From Eledone cirrhosa (lineage: Eukaryota; Mollusca; Cephalopoda; Octopoda; Eledonidae): DNA of 64,000 nucleotides. Under the pieces are notes generated by a model. The model had not been told where the DNA came from. It did no database searches and saw only the letters and a program-made list of their open reading frames with translations. The stretch is from contig OZ024740.1 of assembly GCA_964016885.1 (NCBI GenBank), positions 4,369,836 through 4,433,835 of the forward strand, written 5' to 3'. How positions within the stretch are numbered: the stretch's first letter is position 1; each line of letters starts with the position of its first letter. This document shows positions 10,420 through 25,800 of the stretch, piece by piece. Made by a program: the position numbers and the translations under genes.

Positions 10420-13400
10420 CATTTCACATCTGGTCTAGGTTTATTACCAGTTTGGGGGGACCTACATTTCACATCTGGTTTAGGTTTATTACCTGTTTGG
10501 GTGGGGGGACCTACATTTCACATCAGGTCTAGGTTTATTACCAGTTAGGGGGTGATCTACATTTCAGATCTGGTCTATGTTTATTACCGGTTTGGGGAGG
10601 ACCTACATTTCACATCGGGTCTAGGTTTATTACCAGTTTTGGGGGGACCTACATTTCACATCTGGTCTAGGCTTATTACCAGTTTTTTTGGTGGGGACTA
10701 CATTTCATATCTGGTCTACGTTTATTATCAGTTGGGGGCACCTACATTTTACATCTGGACTAGGTTTATTACCAGTTAGGGTGTGACATACATTTCACAT
10801 CTGGTCTAGGATTATTACCCGTTTAGGGGGGACATACATTTCACATCTGGTCTAGGTTTATTACCAACTTGGGGAGGACCTACATTTCACATCTGGTCTA
10901 GGTTTATTACCAGTTTGGTGGGGACCTACATTTCATAGCTGGTCTAGGTTTATTACCAGTTTGAGTGGGACCTACATTTCACATCTGGTCTAGGTTTATT
11001 ACCAGTTAGGGGGCACCTACATTTCACATCTGGTCTAGGTTTATTACAAGTTTCACATTTACTCTAGGTTTATTACCAGTTAGTGGGGACCTACATTTCA
11101 CATCTGTTCTAGGTTTATTACCAGTTAGATGGGTGACGTACATTTTACATCTGGTCTAGGTTTTTTACCAGTTTGGAGGGGGACCTATATTTCGCATCTG
11201 GTCTAGGTTTATTACCAGTTAGGGGGTGACATACATTTCACATCTGGTCTAGGAATATTACCCGTTTGGGGGGGGGGACATACATTTCATATCTGGTCTA
11301 GGTTTATTACCAACTTGGGGAGGACCTACATTTCACATCTGGTCTAGGATTAATACTGGTTAGGGGGGACCTACATTTTATTTTTAGTCCATGTTTATTA
11401 CCAGTTTGGGGAGGACCTACATTTCACATCTGGTCTAGGTTTATTACCAGTTTGGGAAGGACCTACATTTCACATCTGGTCTAAATTTATTACCAACTTG
11501 GGGAGGACCTACAATTCACATTTGGTCTAGGTTTATTACCAGTTTGAGGGGGACCTACATTTCACATCTGGTCTAGGTTTATTAACAGTTAGGGGGTGAC
11601 CTATATTTCACATCTGGTCTAGGATTATTACCCGTTTGGTGGGGACCTACATTTCATATCTGGTCTAGGTTTATTACCAGTTTGAGGGGGACCTACATTT
11701 CACATCTGGTCTAAGTTTATTACCATTTAGGGTGGCTACATTTCTCGTCTCGTCTACGTTTATTACCAGTTTGGGGAGGACCTACATTTCACATCGTGTC
11801 TAGGTTTATTCCCAGTTTGTGGGGGGGGGGCTACATTTCACATCTGGTCTGTGTTTATTACCAGTTTCAAGGGGCGCTACATTTCACATATGGTCTAGGT
11901 TTATTACCAGTTAGTGAGGTGGACCTACATTTCATATCTGGTCTAGGTTTTTTACCAGTTTGGGGGTGACCTATATGTCACATCTTGTCTAGGTTTATTA
12001 CCAGTTAGGTTGTGACCTACATTTCACATCTGGTCTTGGTTTATTATCAGTTAGGGGAGTGACCTATATTTCACATCTGGTCTAGGTTTATTACCAGTTG
12101 GAGGGGGCCTACATTTCACATCTAGTCTAGGTTTATTACCTGTTAGGGGGATCTACATTTCACATATGGTCTAGGTTTATTAACAGTTAGGGGGGGACCT
12201 ACATTTAACATCTGGACTAGGTTTGTTACCAGTTTGGGAAGGACCTAAATTTCACATCTGGTCTAAGTTTATTAAGAGTTAAGGGGAACTACATTTCACT
12301 TCTGGTCTAGGTTTATTACCAGTCTGGGGGGACCTACATTTCACATCTGGCCTAGGTTTATTACCAGTTTGGGAGGGATCTACATTTCACATCAGGTCTA
12401 AATTTATTCCAGTTTGGTTGGGACATATATTTCACATCTGGTCTAGGTTTATTACCAGTTAGTGGGGACCTACATTTCACATCTGGTCTAGATTTTTTAC
12501 CAGTTTGGAGGGGGACCTATATTTCACATCTGGTCTAGGTTTATTACCAGTTCGGGGGTGACATACATTTCACATCTGGTCTAGGATTATTACCCGTTTG
12601 GGGGGACATACATTTCATATCTGGTCTAGGTTTATTACCAACTTGGGGAGGACCTACATTTCACATCTGGTCTAGGATTAATACTGGTTAGGGGGGACCT
12701 ACATTTTATTTTTAGTCCATGTTTATTACCAGTTTGGGGAGGACCTACATTTCACATCTGGTCTAGGTTTATTACCAGTTTGGGAAGGACCTACATTTCA
12801 CATCTGGTCTAAATTTATTACCAGTTTGGTGTGGACCTACATTTCACATCTGGTCTAGGTTTATTTCCAGTTTGAGAAGGACCTACATTTCACATCTGGT
12901 CTAGGTTTATTACCAACTTGGGGAGGACCTACAATTCACATTTGGTCTAGGTTTATTACCAGTTTGAGGGGGACCTACATTTCACATCTGGTCTAGGTTT
13001 ATTAACAGTTAGGGGGTGACCTATATTTCACATCTGGTCTAGGATTATTACCCGTTTGGTGGGGACCTACATTTCATATCTGGTCGAGGTTTATTACCAT
13101 TTAGGGTGGCTACATTTCTCGTCTCGTCTACGTTTATTACCAGTTTGGGGAGGACCTACATTTCACATAGTGTCTAGGTTTATTCCCAGTTTGTGGGGGG
13201 GGGGGCTACATTTCACATCTGGTCTGTGTTTATTACCAGTTTCAAGGGGCCCTACATTTCACATATGGTCTAGGTTTATTACCAGTTAGTGAGGTGGACC
13301 TACATTTCATATCTGGTCTAGGTTTTTTACCAGTTTGGGGGTGACCTATATGTCACACCTTGTCTAGGTTTATTACCAGTTAGGGTGTGACCTACATTTC

Positions 13401-16400
13401 ACATCTGGTCTTGGTTTATTACCAGTTAGGGGGGTGACCTATATTTCACATCTGGTCTAGGTTTATTACCAGTTCGGGGGTGACATACATTTCACATCTG
13501 GTCTAGGATTATTCCGTTTGGGCGGGGACATACATTTCATATCTAGTCTAGGTTTATTACCAACTTGGGGAGGACCTACATTTCACATCTGGTCTAGGAT
13601 TAATACTGGTTAGGGGGGACCTACATTTTATATTTAGTCCATGTTTATTACCAGTTTGGGGAGGACCTACATTTCACATCTGGTCTAGGTTTATTACCAG
13701 TTTGGGAAGGACCTACATTTCACATCTGGTCTAAATTTATTACCAGTTTGGTGTGGACCTACATTTCACATCTGGTCTAGGTTTATTACCAGTTTGAGAA
13801 GGACCTACATTTCACATCTGGTCTAGGTTTATTACCAATTTGGGGAGGACCTACATTTCACATCTGGTCTAGGTTTATTACCAGTTAGGGGGAGCTACAT
13901 TTCACGTCTCGTCTATGTTTATTACTAGTTTGGGGAGGACCTCCATTTCACATCTGGCCTGCGTTTATTACCAGTTTGGGAAGGACTTACATTTCACATC
14001 CGGTCTAAATTTATTCCAGTTTGGTGGGGACATATATTTCACATCTGGTCTAAATTTATTCCAGTTCGGGGGGGACCTACATTTCAATTCTGGTCTTGGC
14101 TTATTAACAGTTTAGAGGGGCCCTACATTTCACATCAGGTCTAGGTTTATTACCAGTTAGGGGGTGATCTACATTTCAGATCTGGTCTAGGTTTATTACC
14201 AGTTTGGTGGGGACCTACATTTCATATCTGGTCTAGGTTTATTACCAGTTTGAGGGGACCTACATTTCACATCTGGTCTAGGTTTATTACCAGTTAGGGG
14301 GTGACCTACATTTCACATCTGGTCTAGGATTATTACCCGTTTGGTTGGGACCTACATTTCATATCTGGTCTAGGTTTATTACCAGTTTGAGGGGGACCTA
14401 CATTTCTCATCTGGTCTAAGTTTATTACCATTTAGGGAGGCTACATTTCTCGTCTCGTCTACGTTTATTACCAGTTTGGGGAGGACCTACATTTCACATC
14501 GTGTCTAGGTTTATTCCCAGTTTGTGGGGGGGGGGCTACATTTCACATCTGGTCTGGGTTTATTACCAGTTTCGAAGGGACCTACAGTTCACATATGGTC
14601 TAGGTTTATTACCAGTTAGTTATAGGTGGGGACCTACATTTCATATCTGGTCTACGTTTATTATCAGTTGGGGGACCTACATTTTACATCTGGACTAGGT
14701 TTATTATCAGTTAGGGGGTGACATACATTTCACATCTGGTCTAGGATTAATACCCGTTTAGGGGGGACATACATTTCACATCTGGTCTAGGTTTATTACC
14801 AACTTGGGGAGGACCTACAATTCACATTTGATCTAGGTTTATTACCAGTTTGAGGGGGACCTACATTTCACATCTGGTCTAAGTTTATTACCATTTAGGG
14901 AGGCTACATTTCTCGTCTCGTCTACGTTTATTACCAGTTTGGGGAGGACCTACATTTCACATCGTGTCTAGGTTTATTCCCAGTTTGTGGGGGGGGGCTA
15001 CATTTCACATCTGGTCTGGGTTTATTACCAGTTTTAACGGGCCCTACATTTCACATATGGTCTAGGTTTAATACCAGTTAGTGAGGTGGACCTACATTTC
15101 ATATCTGGTCTAGGTTTATTACCAGTTTAGGGGTGACCTATATGTCACATCTTGTCTAGGTTTATTACCAGTTAGGGTGTGACCTACATTTCACATCTGG
15201 TCTTGGTTTATTACCAGTTAGGGGGGTGACCTATATTTCACATCTGGTCTAGGTTTATTACCGGTTAGAGGGGGCCTACATTTCACATCTGGTCTAGGTT
15301 TATTACCAGTTAGGGGGATCTACATTTCACATATGGTCTAGGTTTATTAACAGTTAGGGGGGACCTACGTTTAACATCTGGACTAGGTTTATTACCAGTT
15401 TGGGAAGGACCTACATTTCACATCTGGTCTAGGTTTATTAAGAGTTAAGGGGAACTACATTTCACTTCTGGTCTAGGTTTATTACCAGTTTAAGGGGGCG
15501 GGACCAACATTTCACATCTGGTCTATGTTTATTACCAGTCTGGGGGGAACCTACATTTCAAATTTGGTCTAGGTTTATTACCAGTTAGGGGGCACCTACA
15601 TTTCACATCTGGTCTAGGTTTATTACCAGTTAGTGGGGACCTACATTTCACATCTGGTCTAGATTTTTTACAAGTTTGGAGGGGGACCTATATTTCACAT
15701 CTGATCTAGGTTTATTACCAGTTAGAGAGGTGACGTACATTTCACATCTGGTCTAGGTTTTTTACATGTTTGGAGGGGGACCTATATTTCGCATCTGGTC
15801 TAGGTTTATTACCAGTTAGGGGGTGACATACATTTCATATCTGGTCTAGGATTATTACCCGTTTGGGGCGGACATACATTTCACATCTGGTCTAGGTTTA
15901 TTACCAACTTGGGGAGGACCTAAATTTCACATCTGGTCTAGGTTTAGTACCAGTTTGGGGGAGACCTACATTTCAAATTTATTCTAGGTTTATTACCAGT
16001 TAGGGTAGGACCTACATTTCACATCTGGTCTAGGTTTATTACCAGTTTGGGAAGGACCTACATTTCACATCTGGTCTAAATTTATTACCAGTTTGGTGTG
16101 GAGCTACATTTCACATCTGGTCTTGGTTTATTACCAGTTTGAGAAGGACCTACATTTCACATCTGGTCTAGGTTTATTACCAATTTGGGGAGGACCTACA
16201 TTTCACATCTGGTCTAGGTTTATTACCAGTTAGGGGGAGCTACATTTCACGTCTCGTCTATGTTTATTACTAGTTTGGGGAGGACCTCCATTTCACATCT
16301 GGCCTGGGTTTATTCCCAGTTTGGGAAGGACTTACATTTCAAATCTGGTCTAAATTTATTCCAGTTTGGTGGGGACATACATTTCACATCTGGTCTAGGT

Positions 16401-19400
16401 TTATTACCAGTTTCGGGGCACCTACATTTCACATCTGGTTTAGGTTTATTACCAGTTTTTTGGGGGGGACATACAGTTCACATATGGTCTAGGTTTATTA
16501 CCAGTTAGTTAGTGGTGGGGACCTACATTTCATATCTGGTCTACGTTTATTATCAGTTGGGGGACCTACATTTCACATCTGGTTTAGGTTTATTACCTGT
16601 TTGGGTGGGGGGACCTACATTTCACATCAGGTCTAGGTTTATTACCAGTTAGGGGGTGATCTACATTTCAGATCTGGTCTATGTTTATTACCGGTTTGGT
16701 GTGGAGCTACATTTCACATCTGGTCTAGGTTTATTACCAGTTTGGGGGGACCTACATTTCACATCTGGTTTAGGTTTATTACCTGTTTGGGTGGGGGGAC
16801 CTACATTTCACATCAGGTCTAGGTTTATTACCAGTTAGGGGGTGATCTACATTTCAGATCTGGTCTATGTTTATTACCGGTTTGGGGAGGACCTACATTT
16901 CACATCGGGTCTAGGTTTATTACCAGTTTTGGGGGGACCTACATTTCACATCTGGTCTAGGCTTATTACCAGTTTTTTTGGTGGGGACTACATTTCATAT
17001 CTGGTCTACGTTTATTATCAGTTGGGGGCACCTACATTTTACATCTGGACTAGGTTTATTACCAGTTAGGGTGTGACATACATTTCACATCTGGTCTAGG
17101 ATTATTACCCGTTTAGGGGGGACATACATTTCACATCTGGTCTAGGTTTATTACCAACTTGGGGAGGACCTACATTTCACATCTGGTCTAGGTTTATTAC
17201 CAGTTTGGTGGGGACCTACATTTCATAGCTGGTCTAGGTTTATTACCAGTTTGAGTGGGACCTACATTTCACATCTGGTCTAGGTTTATTACCAGTTAGG
17301 GGGCACCTACATTTCACATCTGGTCTAGGTTTATTACAAGTTTCACATTTACTCTAGGTTTATTACCAGTTAGTGGGGACCTACATTTCACATCTGTTCT
17401 AGGTTTATTACCAGTTAGATGGGTGACGTACATTTTACATCTGGTCTAGGTTTTTTACCAGTTTGGAGGGGGACCTATATTTCGCATCTGGTCTAGGTTT
17501 ATTACCAGTTAGGGGGTGACATACATTTCACATCTGGTCTAGGAATATTACCCGTTTGGGGGGGGGGACATACATTTCATATCTGGTCTAGGTTTATTAC
17601 CAACTTGGGGAGGACCTACATTTCACATCTGGTCTAGGATTAATACTGGTTAGGGGGGACCTACATTTTATTTTTAGTCCATGTTTATTACCAGTTTGGG
17701 GAGGACCTACATTTCACATCTGGTCTAGGTTTATTACCAGTTTGGGAAGGACCTACATTTCACATCTGGTCTAAATTTATTACCAACTTGGGGAGGACCT
17801 ACAATTCACATTTGGTCTAGGTTTATTACCAGTTTGAGGGGGACCTACATTTCACATCTGGTCTAGGTTTATTAACAGTTAGGGGGTGACCTATATTTCA
17901 CATCTGGTCTAGGATTATTACCCGTTTGGTGGGGACCTACATTTCATATCTGGTCTAGGTTTATTACCAGTTTGAGGGGGACCTACATTTCACATCTGGT
18001 CTAAGTTTATTACCATTTAGGGTGGCTACATTTCTCGTCTCGTCTACGTTTATTACCAGTTTGGGGAGGACCTACATTTCACATCGTGTCTAGGTTTATT
18101 CCCAGTTTGTGGGGGGGGGGCTACATTTCACATCTGGTCTGTGTTTATTACCAGTTTCAAGGGGCGCTACATTTCACATATGGTCTAGGTTTATTACCAG
18201 TTAGTGAGGTGGACCTACATTTCATATCTGGTCTAGGTTTTTTACCAGTTTGGGGGTGACCTATATGTCACATCTTGTCTAGGTTTATTACCAGTTAGGT
18301 TGTGACCTACATTTCACATCTGGTCTTGGTTTATTATCAGTTAGGGGAGTGACCTATATTTCACATCTGGTCTAGGTTTATTACCAGTTGGAGGGGGCCT
18401 ACATTTCACATCTAGTCTAGGTTTATTACCTGTTAGGGGGATCTACATTTCACATATGGTCTAGGTTTATTAACAGTTAGGGGGGGACCTACATTTAACA
18501 TCTGGACTAGGTTTGTTACCAGTTTGGGAAGGACCTAAATTTCACATCTGGTCTAAGTTTATTAAGAGTTAAGGGGAACTACATTTCACTTCTGGTCTAG
18601 GTTTATTACCAGTCTGGGGGGACCTACATTTCACATCTGGCCTAGGTTTATTACCAGTTTGGGAGGGATCTACATTTCACATCAGGTCTAAATTTATTCC
18701 AGTTTGGTTGGGACATATATTTCACATCTGGTCTAGGTTTATTACCAGTTAGTGGGGACCTACATTTCACATCTGGTCTAGATTTTTTACCAGTTTGGAG
18801 GGGGACCTATATTTCACATCTGGTCTAGGTTTATTACCAGTTCGGGGGTGACATACATTTCACATCTGGTCTAGGATTATTACCCGTTTGGGGGGACATA
18901 CATTTCATATCTGGTCTAGGTTTATTACCAACTTGGGGAGGACCTACATTTCACATCTGGTCTAGGATTAATACTGGTTAGGGGGGACCTACATTTTATT
19001 TTTAGTCCATGTTTATTACCAGTTTGGGGAGGACCTACATTTCACATCTGGTCTAGGTTTATTACCAGTTTGGGAAGGACCTACATTTCACATCTGGTCT
19101 AAATTTATTACCAGTTTGGTGTGGACCTACATTTCACATCTGGTCTAGGTTTATTTCCAGTTTGAGAAGGACCTACATTTCACATCTGGTCTAGGTTTAT
19201 TACCAACTTGGGGAGGACCTACAATTCACATTTGGTCTAGGTTTATTACCAGTTTGAGGGGGACCTACATTTCACATCTGGTCTAGGTTTATTAACAGTT
19301 AGGGGGTGACCTATATTTCACATCTGGTCTAGGATTATTACCCGTTTGGTGGGGACCTACATTTCATATCTGGTCGAGGTTTATTACCATTTAGGGTGGC

Positions 19401-22400
19401 TACATTTCTCGTCTCGTCTACGTTTATTACCAGTTTGGGGAGGACCTACATTTCACATAGTGTCTAGGTTTATTCCCAGTTTGTGGGGGGGGGGGGCTAC
19501 ATTTCACATCTGGTCTGTGTTTATTACCAGTTTCAAGGGGCCCTACATTTCACATATGGTCTAGGTTTATTACCAGTTAGTGAGGTGGACCTACATTTCA
19601 TATCTGGTCTAGGTTTTTTACCAGTTTGGGGGTGACCTATATGTCACACCTTGTCTAGGTTTATTACCAGTTAGGGTGTGACCTACATTTCACATCTGGT
19701 CTTGGTTTATTACCAGTTAGGGGGGTGACCTATATTTCACATCTGGTCTAGGTTTATTACCAGTTCGGGGGTGACATACATTTCACATCTGGTCTAGGAT
19801 TATTCCGTTTGGGCGGGGACATACATTTCATATCTAGTCTAGGTTTATTACCAACTTGGGGAGGACCTACATTTCACATCTGGTCTAGGATTAATACTGG
19901 TTAGGGGGGACCTACATTTTATATTTAGTCCATGTTTATTACCAGTTTGGGGAGGACCTACATTTCACATCTGGTCTAGGTTTATTACCAGTTTGGGAAG
20001 GACCTACATTTCACATCTGGTCTAAATTTATTACCAGTTTGGTGTGGACCTACATTTCACATCTGGTCTAGGTTTATTACCAGTTTGAGAAGGACCTACA
20101 TTTCACATCTGGTCTAGGTTTATTACCAATTTGGGGAGGACCTACATTTCACATCTGGTCTAGGTTTATTACCAGTTAGGGGGAGCTACATTTCACGTCT
20201 CGTCTATGTTTATTACTAGTTTGGGGAGGACCTCCATTTCACATCTGGCCTGCGTTTATTACCAGTTTGGGAAGGACTTACATTTCACATCCGGTCTAAA
20301 TTTATTCCAGTTTGGTGGGGACATATATTTCACATCTGGTCTAAATTTATTCCAGTTCGGGGGGGACCTACATTTCAATTCTGGTCTTGGCTTATTAACA
20401 GTTTAGAGGGGCCCTACATTTCACATCAGGTCTAGGTTTATTACCAGTTAGGGGGTGATCTACATTTCAGATCTGGTCTAGGTTTATTACCAGTTTGGTG
20501 GGGACCTACATTTCATATCTGGTCTAGGTTTATTACCAGTTTGAGGGGACCTACATTTCACATCTGGTCTAGGTTTATTACCAGTTAGGGGGTGACCTAC
20601 ATTTCACATCTGGTCTAGGATTATTACCCGTTTGGTTGGGACCTACATTTCATATCTGGTCTAGGTTTATTACCAGTTTGAGGGGGACCTACATTTCTCA
20701 TCTGGTCTAAGTTTATTACCATTTAGGGAGGCTACATTTCTCGTCTCGTCTACGTTTATTACCAGTTTGGGGAGGACCTACATTTCACATCGTGTCTAGG
20801 TTTATTCCCAGTTTGTGGGGGGGGGGGCTACATTTCACATCTGGTCTGGGTTTATTACCAGTTTCGAAGGGACCTACAGTTCACATATGGTCTAGGTTTA
20901 TTACCAGTTAGTTATAGGTGGGGACCTACATTTCATATCTGGTCTACGTTTATTATCAGTTGGGGGACCTACATTTTACATCTGGACTAGGTTTATTATC
21001 AGTTAGGGGGTGACATACATTTCACATCTGGTCTAGGATTAATACCCGTTTAGGGGGGACATACATTTCACATCTGGTCTAGGTTTATTACCAACTTGGG
21101 GAGGACCTACAATTCACATTTGATCTAGGTTTATTACCAGTTTGAGGGGGACCTACATTTCACATCTGGTCTAAGTTTATTACCATTTAGGGAGGCTACA
21201 TTTCTCGTCTCGTCTACGTTTATTACCAGTTTGGGGAGGACCTACATTTCACATCGTGTCTAGGTTTATTCCCAGTTTGTGGGGGGGGGCTACATTTCAC
21301 ATCTGGTCTGGGTTTATTACCAGTTTTAACGGGCCCTACATTTCACATATGGTCTAGGTTTAATACCAGTTAGTGAGGTGGACCTACATTTCATATCTGG
21401 TCTAGGTTTATTACCAGTTTAGGGGTGACCTATATGTCACATCTTGTCTAGGTTTATTACCAGTTAGGGTGTGACCTACATTTCACATCTGGTCTTGGTT
21501 TATTACCAGTTAGGGGGGTGACCTATATTTCACATCTGGTCTAGGTTTATTACCGGTTAGAGGGGGCCTACATTTCACATCTGGTCTAGGTTTATTACCA
21601 GTTAGGGAGATCTACATTTCACATATGGTCTAGGTTTATTAACAGTTAGGGGGGACCTACGTTTAACATCTGGACTAGGTTTATTACCAGTTTGGGAAGG
21701 ACCTACATTTCACATCTGGTCTAGGTTTATTAAGAGTTAAGGGGAACTACATTTCACTTCTGGTCTAGGTTTATTACCAGTTTAAGGGGGCGGGACCAAC
21801 ATTTCACATCTGGTCTATGTTTATTACCAGTCTGGGGGGAACCTACATTTCAAATTTGGTCTAGGTTTATTACCAGTTAGGGGGCACCTACATTTCACAT
21901 CTGGTCTAGGTTTATTACCAGTTAGTGGGGACCTACATTTCACATCTGGTCTAGATTTTTTACAAGTTTGGAGGGGGACCTATATTTCACATCTGATCTA
22001 GGTTTATTACCAGTTAGAGAGGTGACGTACATTTCACATCTGGTCTAGGTTTTTTACATGTTTGGAGGGGGACCTATATTTCGCATCTGGTCTAGGTTTA
22101 TTACCAGTTAGGGGGTGACATACATTTCATATCTGGTCTAGGATTATTACCCGTTTGGGGCGGACATACATTTCACATCTGGTCTAGGTTTATTACCAAC
22201 TTGGGGAGGACCTAAATTTCACATCTGGTCTAGGTTTAGTACCAGTTTGGGGGAGACCTACATTTCAAATTTATTCTAGGTTTATTACCAGTTAGGGTAG
22301 GACCTACATTTCACATCTGGTCTAGGTTTATTACCAGTTTGGGAAGGACCTACATTTCACATCTGGTCTAAATTTATTACCAGTTTGGTGTGGAGCTACA

Positions 22401-22862
22401 TTTCACATCTGGTCTTGGTTTATTACCAGTTTGAGAAGGACCTACATTTCACATCTGGTCTAGGTTTATTACCAATTTGGGGAGGACCTACATTTCACAT
22501 CTGGTCTAGGTTTATTACCAGTTAGGGGGAGCTACATTTCACGTCTCGTCTATGTTTATTACTAGTTTGGGGAGGACCTCCATTTCACATCTGGCCTGGG
22601 TTTATTCCCAGTTTGGGAAGGACTTACATTTCAAATCTGGTCTAAATTTATTCCAGTTTGGTGGGGACATACATTTCACATCTGGTCTAGGTTTATTACC
22701 AGTTTCGGGGCACCTACATTTCACATCTGGTTTAGGTTTATTACCAGTTTTTTGGGGGGGACATACAGTTCACATATGGTCTAGGTTTATTACCAGTTAG
22801 TTAGTGGTGGGGACCTACATTTCATATCTGGTCTACGTTTATTATCAGTTGGGGGACCTACA
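10420..22862. repeat. 6.29-kb tandem duplication within satellite A
   Basis: The segment from about 10420 to 16570 is repeated almost base for base at about 16710 to 22862. Matching points are 10552/16842, 13056/19346, 13915/20206 and 16260/22552, with the offset growing from 6290 to 6292. The growth comes from one-base expansions of G-runs, for example near 13195/19485. Marker AGGATTAATACTGG occurs at 11346, 12674 and 13596 and again 6290-6291 bases later, so each copy itself holds smaller blocks. A roughly 135-bp piece near the junction (16570-16705) repeats the start of the block. Confidence 0.88.
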
Positions 22863-25800
22863 TTTTACATCTTGTCTAGGTTTATTACCAGTTTGGGGAG
22901 GACCTACATTTCACATCGTGTCTAGGTTTATTCCCAGTTTGTGGGGGGGGGCTACATTTCACATCTGGTCTGGGTTTATTACCAGTTTCGAAGGGCCCTA
23001 CATTTCACATATGGTCTAGGTTTATTACCAGTTAGTGAGGTGGACCTACATTTCATATCTGGTCTACGTTTATTATCAGTTGGGGGGACCTACATTTTAC
23101 ATCTTGTCTAGGTTTATTATCAGTTAGGGGGTGACATACATTTCACATCTTGTCTAGGATTAATACCCGTTTAGGGGGACATACATTTCACATCTGGTCT
23201 AGGTTTATTACCAACTTGAGGAGGACCTACAATTCACATTTGGTCTAGGTTTATTACCAGTTTGGTGGGGACCTACATTTCATATCTGGTCTAGGTTTAT
23301 TACCAGTTTGAGGGGGACCTACATTTCACATCTGGTCTAGGTTTATTACCAGGTAGGGGGTGACCTACATTTCACATCTGGTCTAGGATTATTAACCGTT
23401 TGGTTGGGACCTACATTTCATATCTGGTCTAGGTTTATTACCAGTTTGAGGGGGACCTACATTTCACATCTGGTCTAAGTTTATTACCATTTAGGGAGGC
23501 TACATTTCTCGTCTCGTCTACGTTTATTACCAGTTTGGGGAGGACCTACATTTCACATCGTGTCTAGGTTTATTCCCAATTTGTGGGGGGGGGGCTTCAT
23601 TTCACATCTGGTCTGGGTTTATTACCAGTTTCGAAGGGCCCTACATTTCACATATGGTCTATGTTTATTACCAGTTAGTGAGGTGGACCTACATTTCATA
23701 TCTGGTCTAGGTTTATTACCAGTTTGGGGGTGACCTATATTTCACATCTTGTCTAGGTTTATTACCAGTTAGGGTGTGACCTACATTTCACATCTGGTCA
23801 TGGTTTATTACCAGTTATGGGGGTGACCTCTATTTCACATCTGGTCTAGGTTTATTACCAGTTAGAGGGGGCCTACATTTCACATCTGGTCTAGGTTTAT
23901 TACCAGTTAGGGGGATCTACATTTCACATCTGGTCTAGGTTTATTAACAGTTAGGGGGAACTACATTTCACTTCTGGTCTAGGTTTATTACCAGTTTGGG
24001 AGGGATCTACATTTCACATCAGGTCTAAATTTATTCCAGTTTGGTGGGGACTTATATTTCACATCTGGTCTAGGTTTATTACAAGTTAGGGGGCACCTAC
24101 ATTTCACATCTGGTCTAGGTTTATTACAAGTTTCACATTTGCTCTAGGTTTATTACCAGTTAGTGGGGACCTACATTTCACATCTGGTCTAGGTTTTTTA
24201 CAAGTTTGGAGGGGGACCTATGTTTCACATCTGGTCTAGGTTTATTACCAGTTAGAGGGGTGACGTACATTTCACATCTGGTCTAGGATTATTACCCGTT
24301 TGGGGGGGACAAATATTTGGCATCTGGTCTAGGTTTATTACCAGTTTGGGAGAGACCTACATTTCAAATTTATTCTAGGTTTATTACCAGTTAGGGTAGG
24401 ACCTACATTTCACATCTGGTCTAAGTTTATTACCAGTTTGGGTAGGACCTACATTTCACATCTGGTCTAAATTTATTACCAGTTTGGTGTGGACCTACAT
24501 TTCACATCTGGTCTAGGTATATTACCAGTTTGAGAAGGACCTACATTTCACATCTGGTCTAGGTTTATTACCAGTTAGATGGGGCCTACATTTCACATCT
24601 GGTCTAGGTTTATTACCAGTTAGGGGGAGCTACATTTCACGTCTCGTCTATGTTTATTACTAGTTTGGGGAGGACCTCCATTTCACATCTGGCCTGGGTT
24701 TATTACCAGTTTGGGAAGGACTTACATTTCACATCTGGTCTAAATTTATTCCAGTTTGGTGGTGACATACATTTCACATCTGGTCTAGGTTTATTACCAG
24801 TTAGAGAGGTGACGTACATTTCACATCTGGTCTAGGTTTTTTACATGTTTGGAGGGGGACCTATATTTCGCATCTGGTCTAGGTTTATTACCAGTTAGGG
24901 GGTGACATACATTTCATATCTGGTCTAGGATTATTACCCGTTTGGGGCGGACATACATTTCACATCTGGTCTAGGTTTATTACCAACTTGGGGAGGACCT
25001 AAATTTCACATCTGGTCTAGGTTTAGTACCAGTTTGGGGGAGACCTACATTTCAAATTTATTCTAGGTTTATTACCAGTTAGGGTAGGACCTACATTTCA
25101 CATCTGGTCTAGGTTTATTACCAGTTTGGGAAGGACCTACATTTCACATCTGGTCTAAATTTATTACCAGTTTGGTGTGGAGCTACATTTCACATCTGGT
25201 CTTGGTTTATTACCAGTTTGAGAAGGACCTACATTTCACATCTGGTCTAGGTTTATTACCAATTTGGGGAGGACCTACATTTCACATCTGGTCTAGGTTT
25301 ATTACCAGTTAGGGGGAGCTACATTTCACGTCTCGTCTATGTTTATTACTAGTTTGGGGAGGACCTCCATTTCACATCTGGCCTGGGTTTATTCCCAGTT
25401 TGGGAAGGACTTACATTTCAAATCTGGTCTAAATTTATTCCAGTTTGGTGGGGACATACATTTCACATCTGGTCTAGGTTTATTACCAGTTTCGGGGCAC
25501 CTACATTTCACATCTGGTTTAGGTTTATTACCAGTTTTTTGGGGGGGACATACAGTTCACATATGGTCTAGGTTTATTACCAGTTAGTTAGTGGTGGGGA
25601 CCTACATTTCATATCTGGTCTACGTTTATTATCAGTTGGGGGACCTACATTTTACATCTTGTCTAGGTTTATTACCAGTTTGGGGAGGACCTACATTTCA
25701 CATCGTGTCTAGGTTTATTCCCAGTTTGTGGGGGGGGGCTACATTTCACATCTGGTCTGGGTTTATTACCAGTTTCGAAGGGCCCTACATTTCACATATG

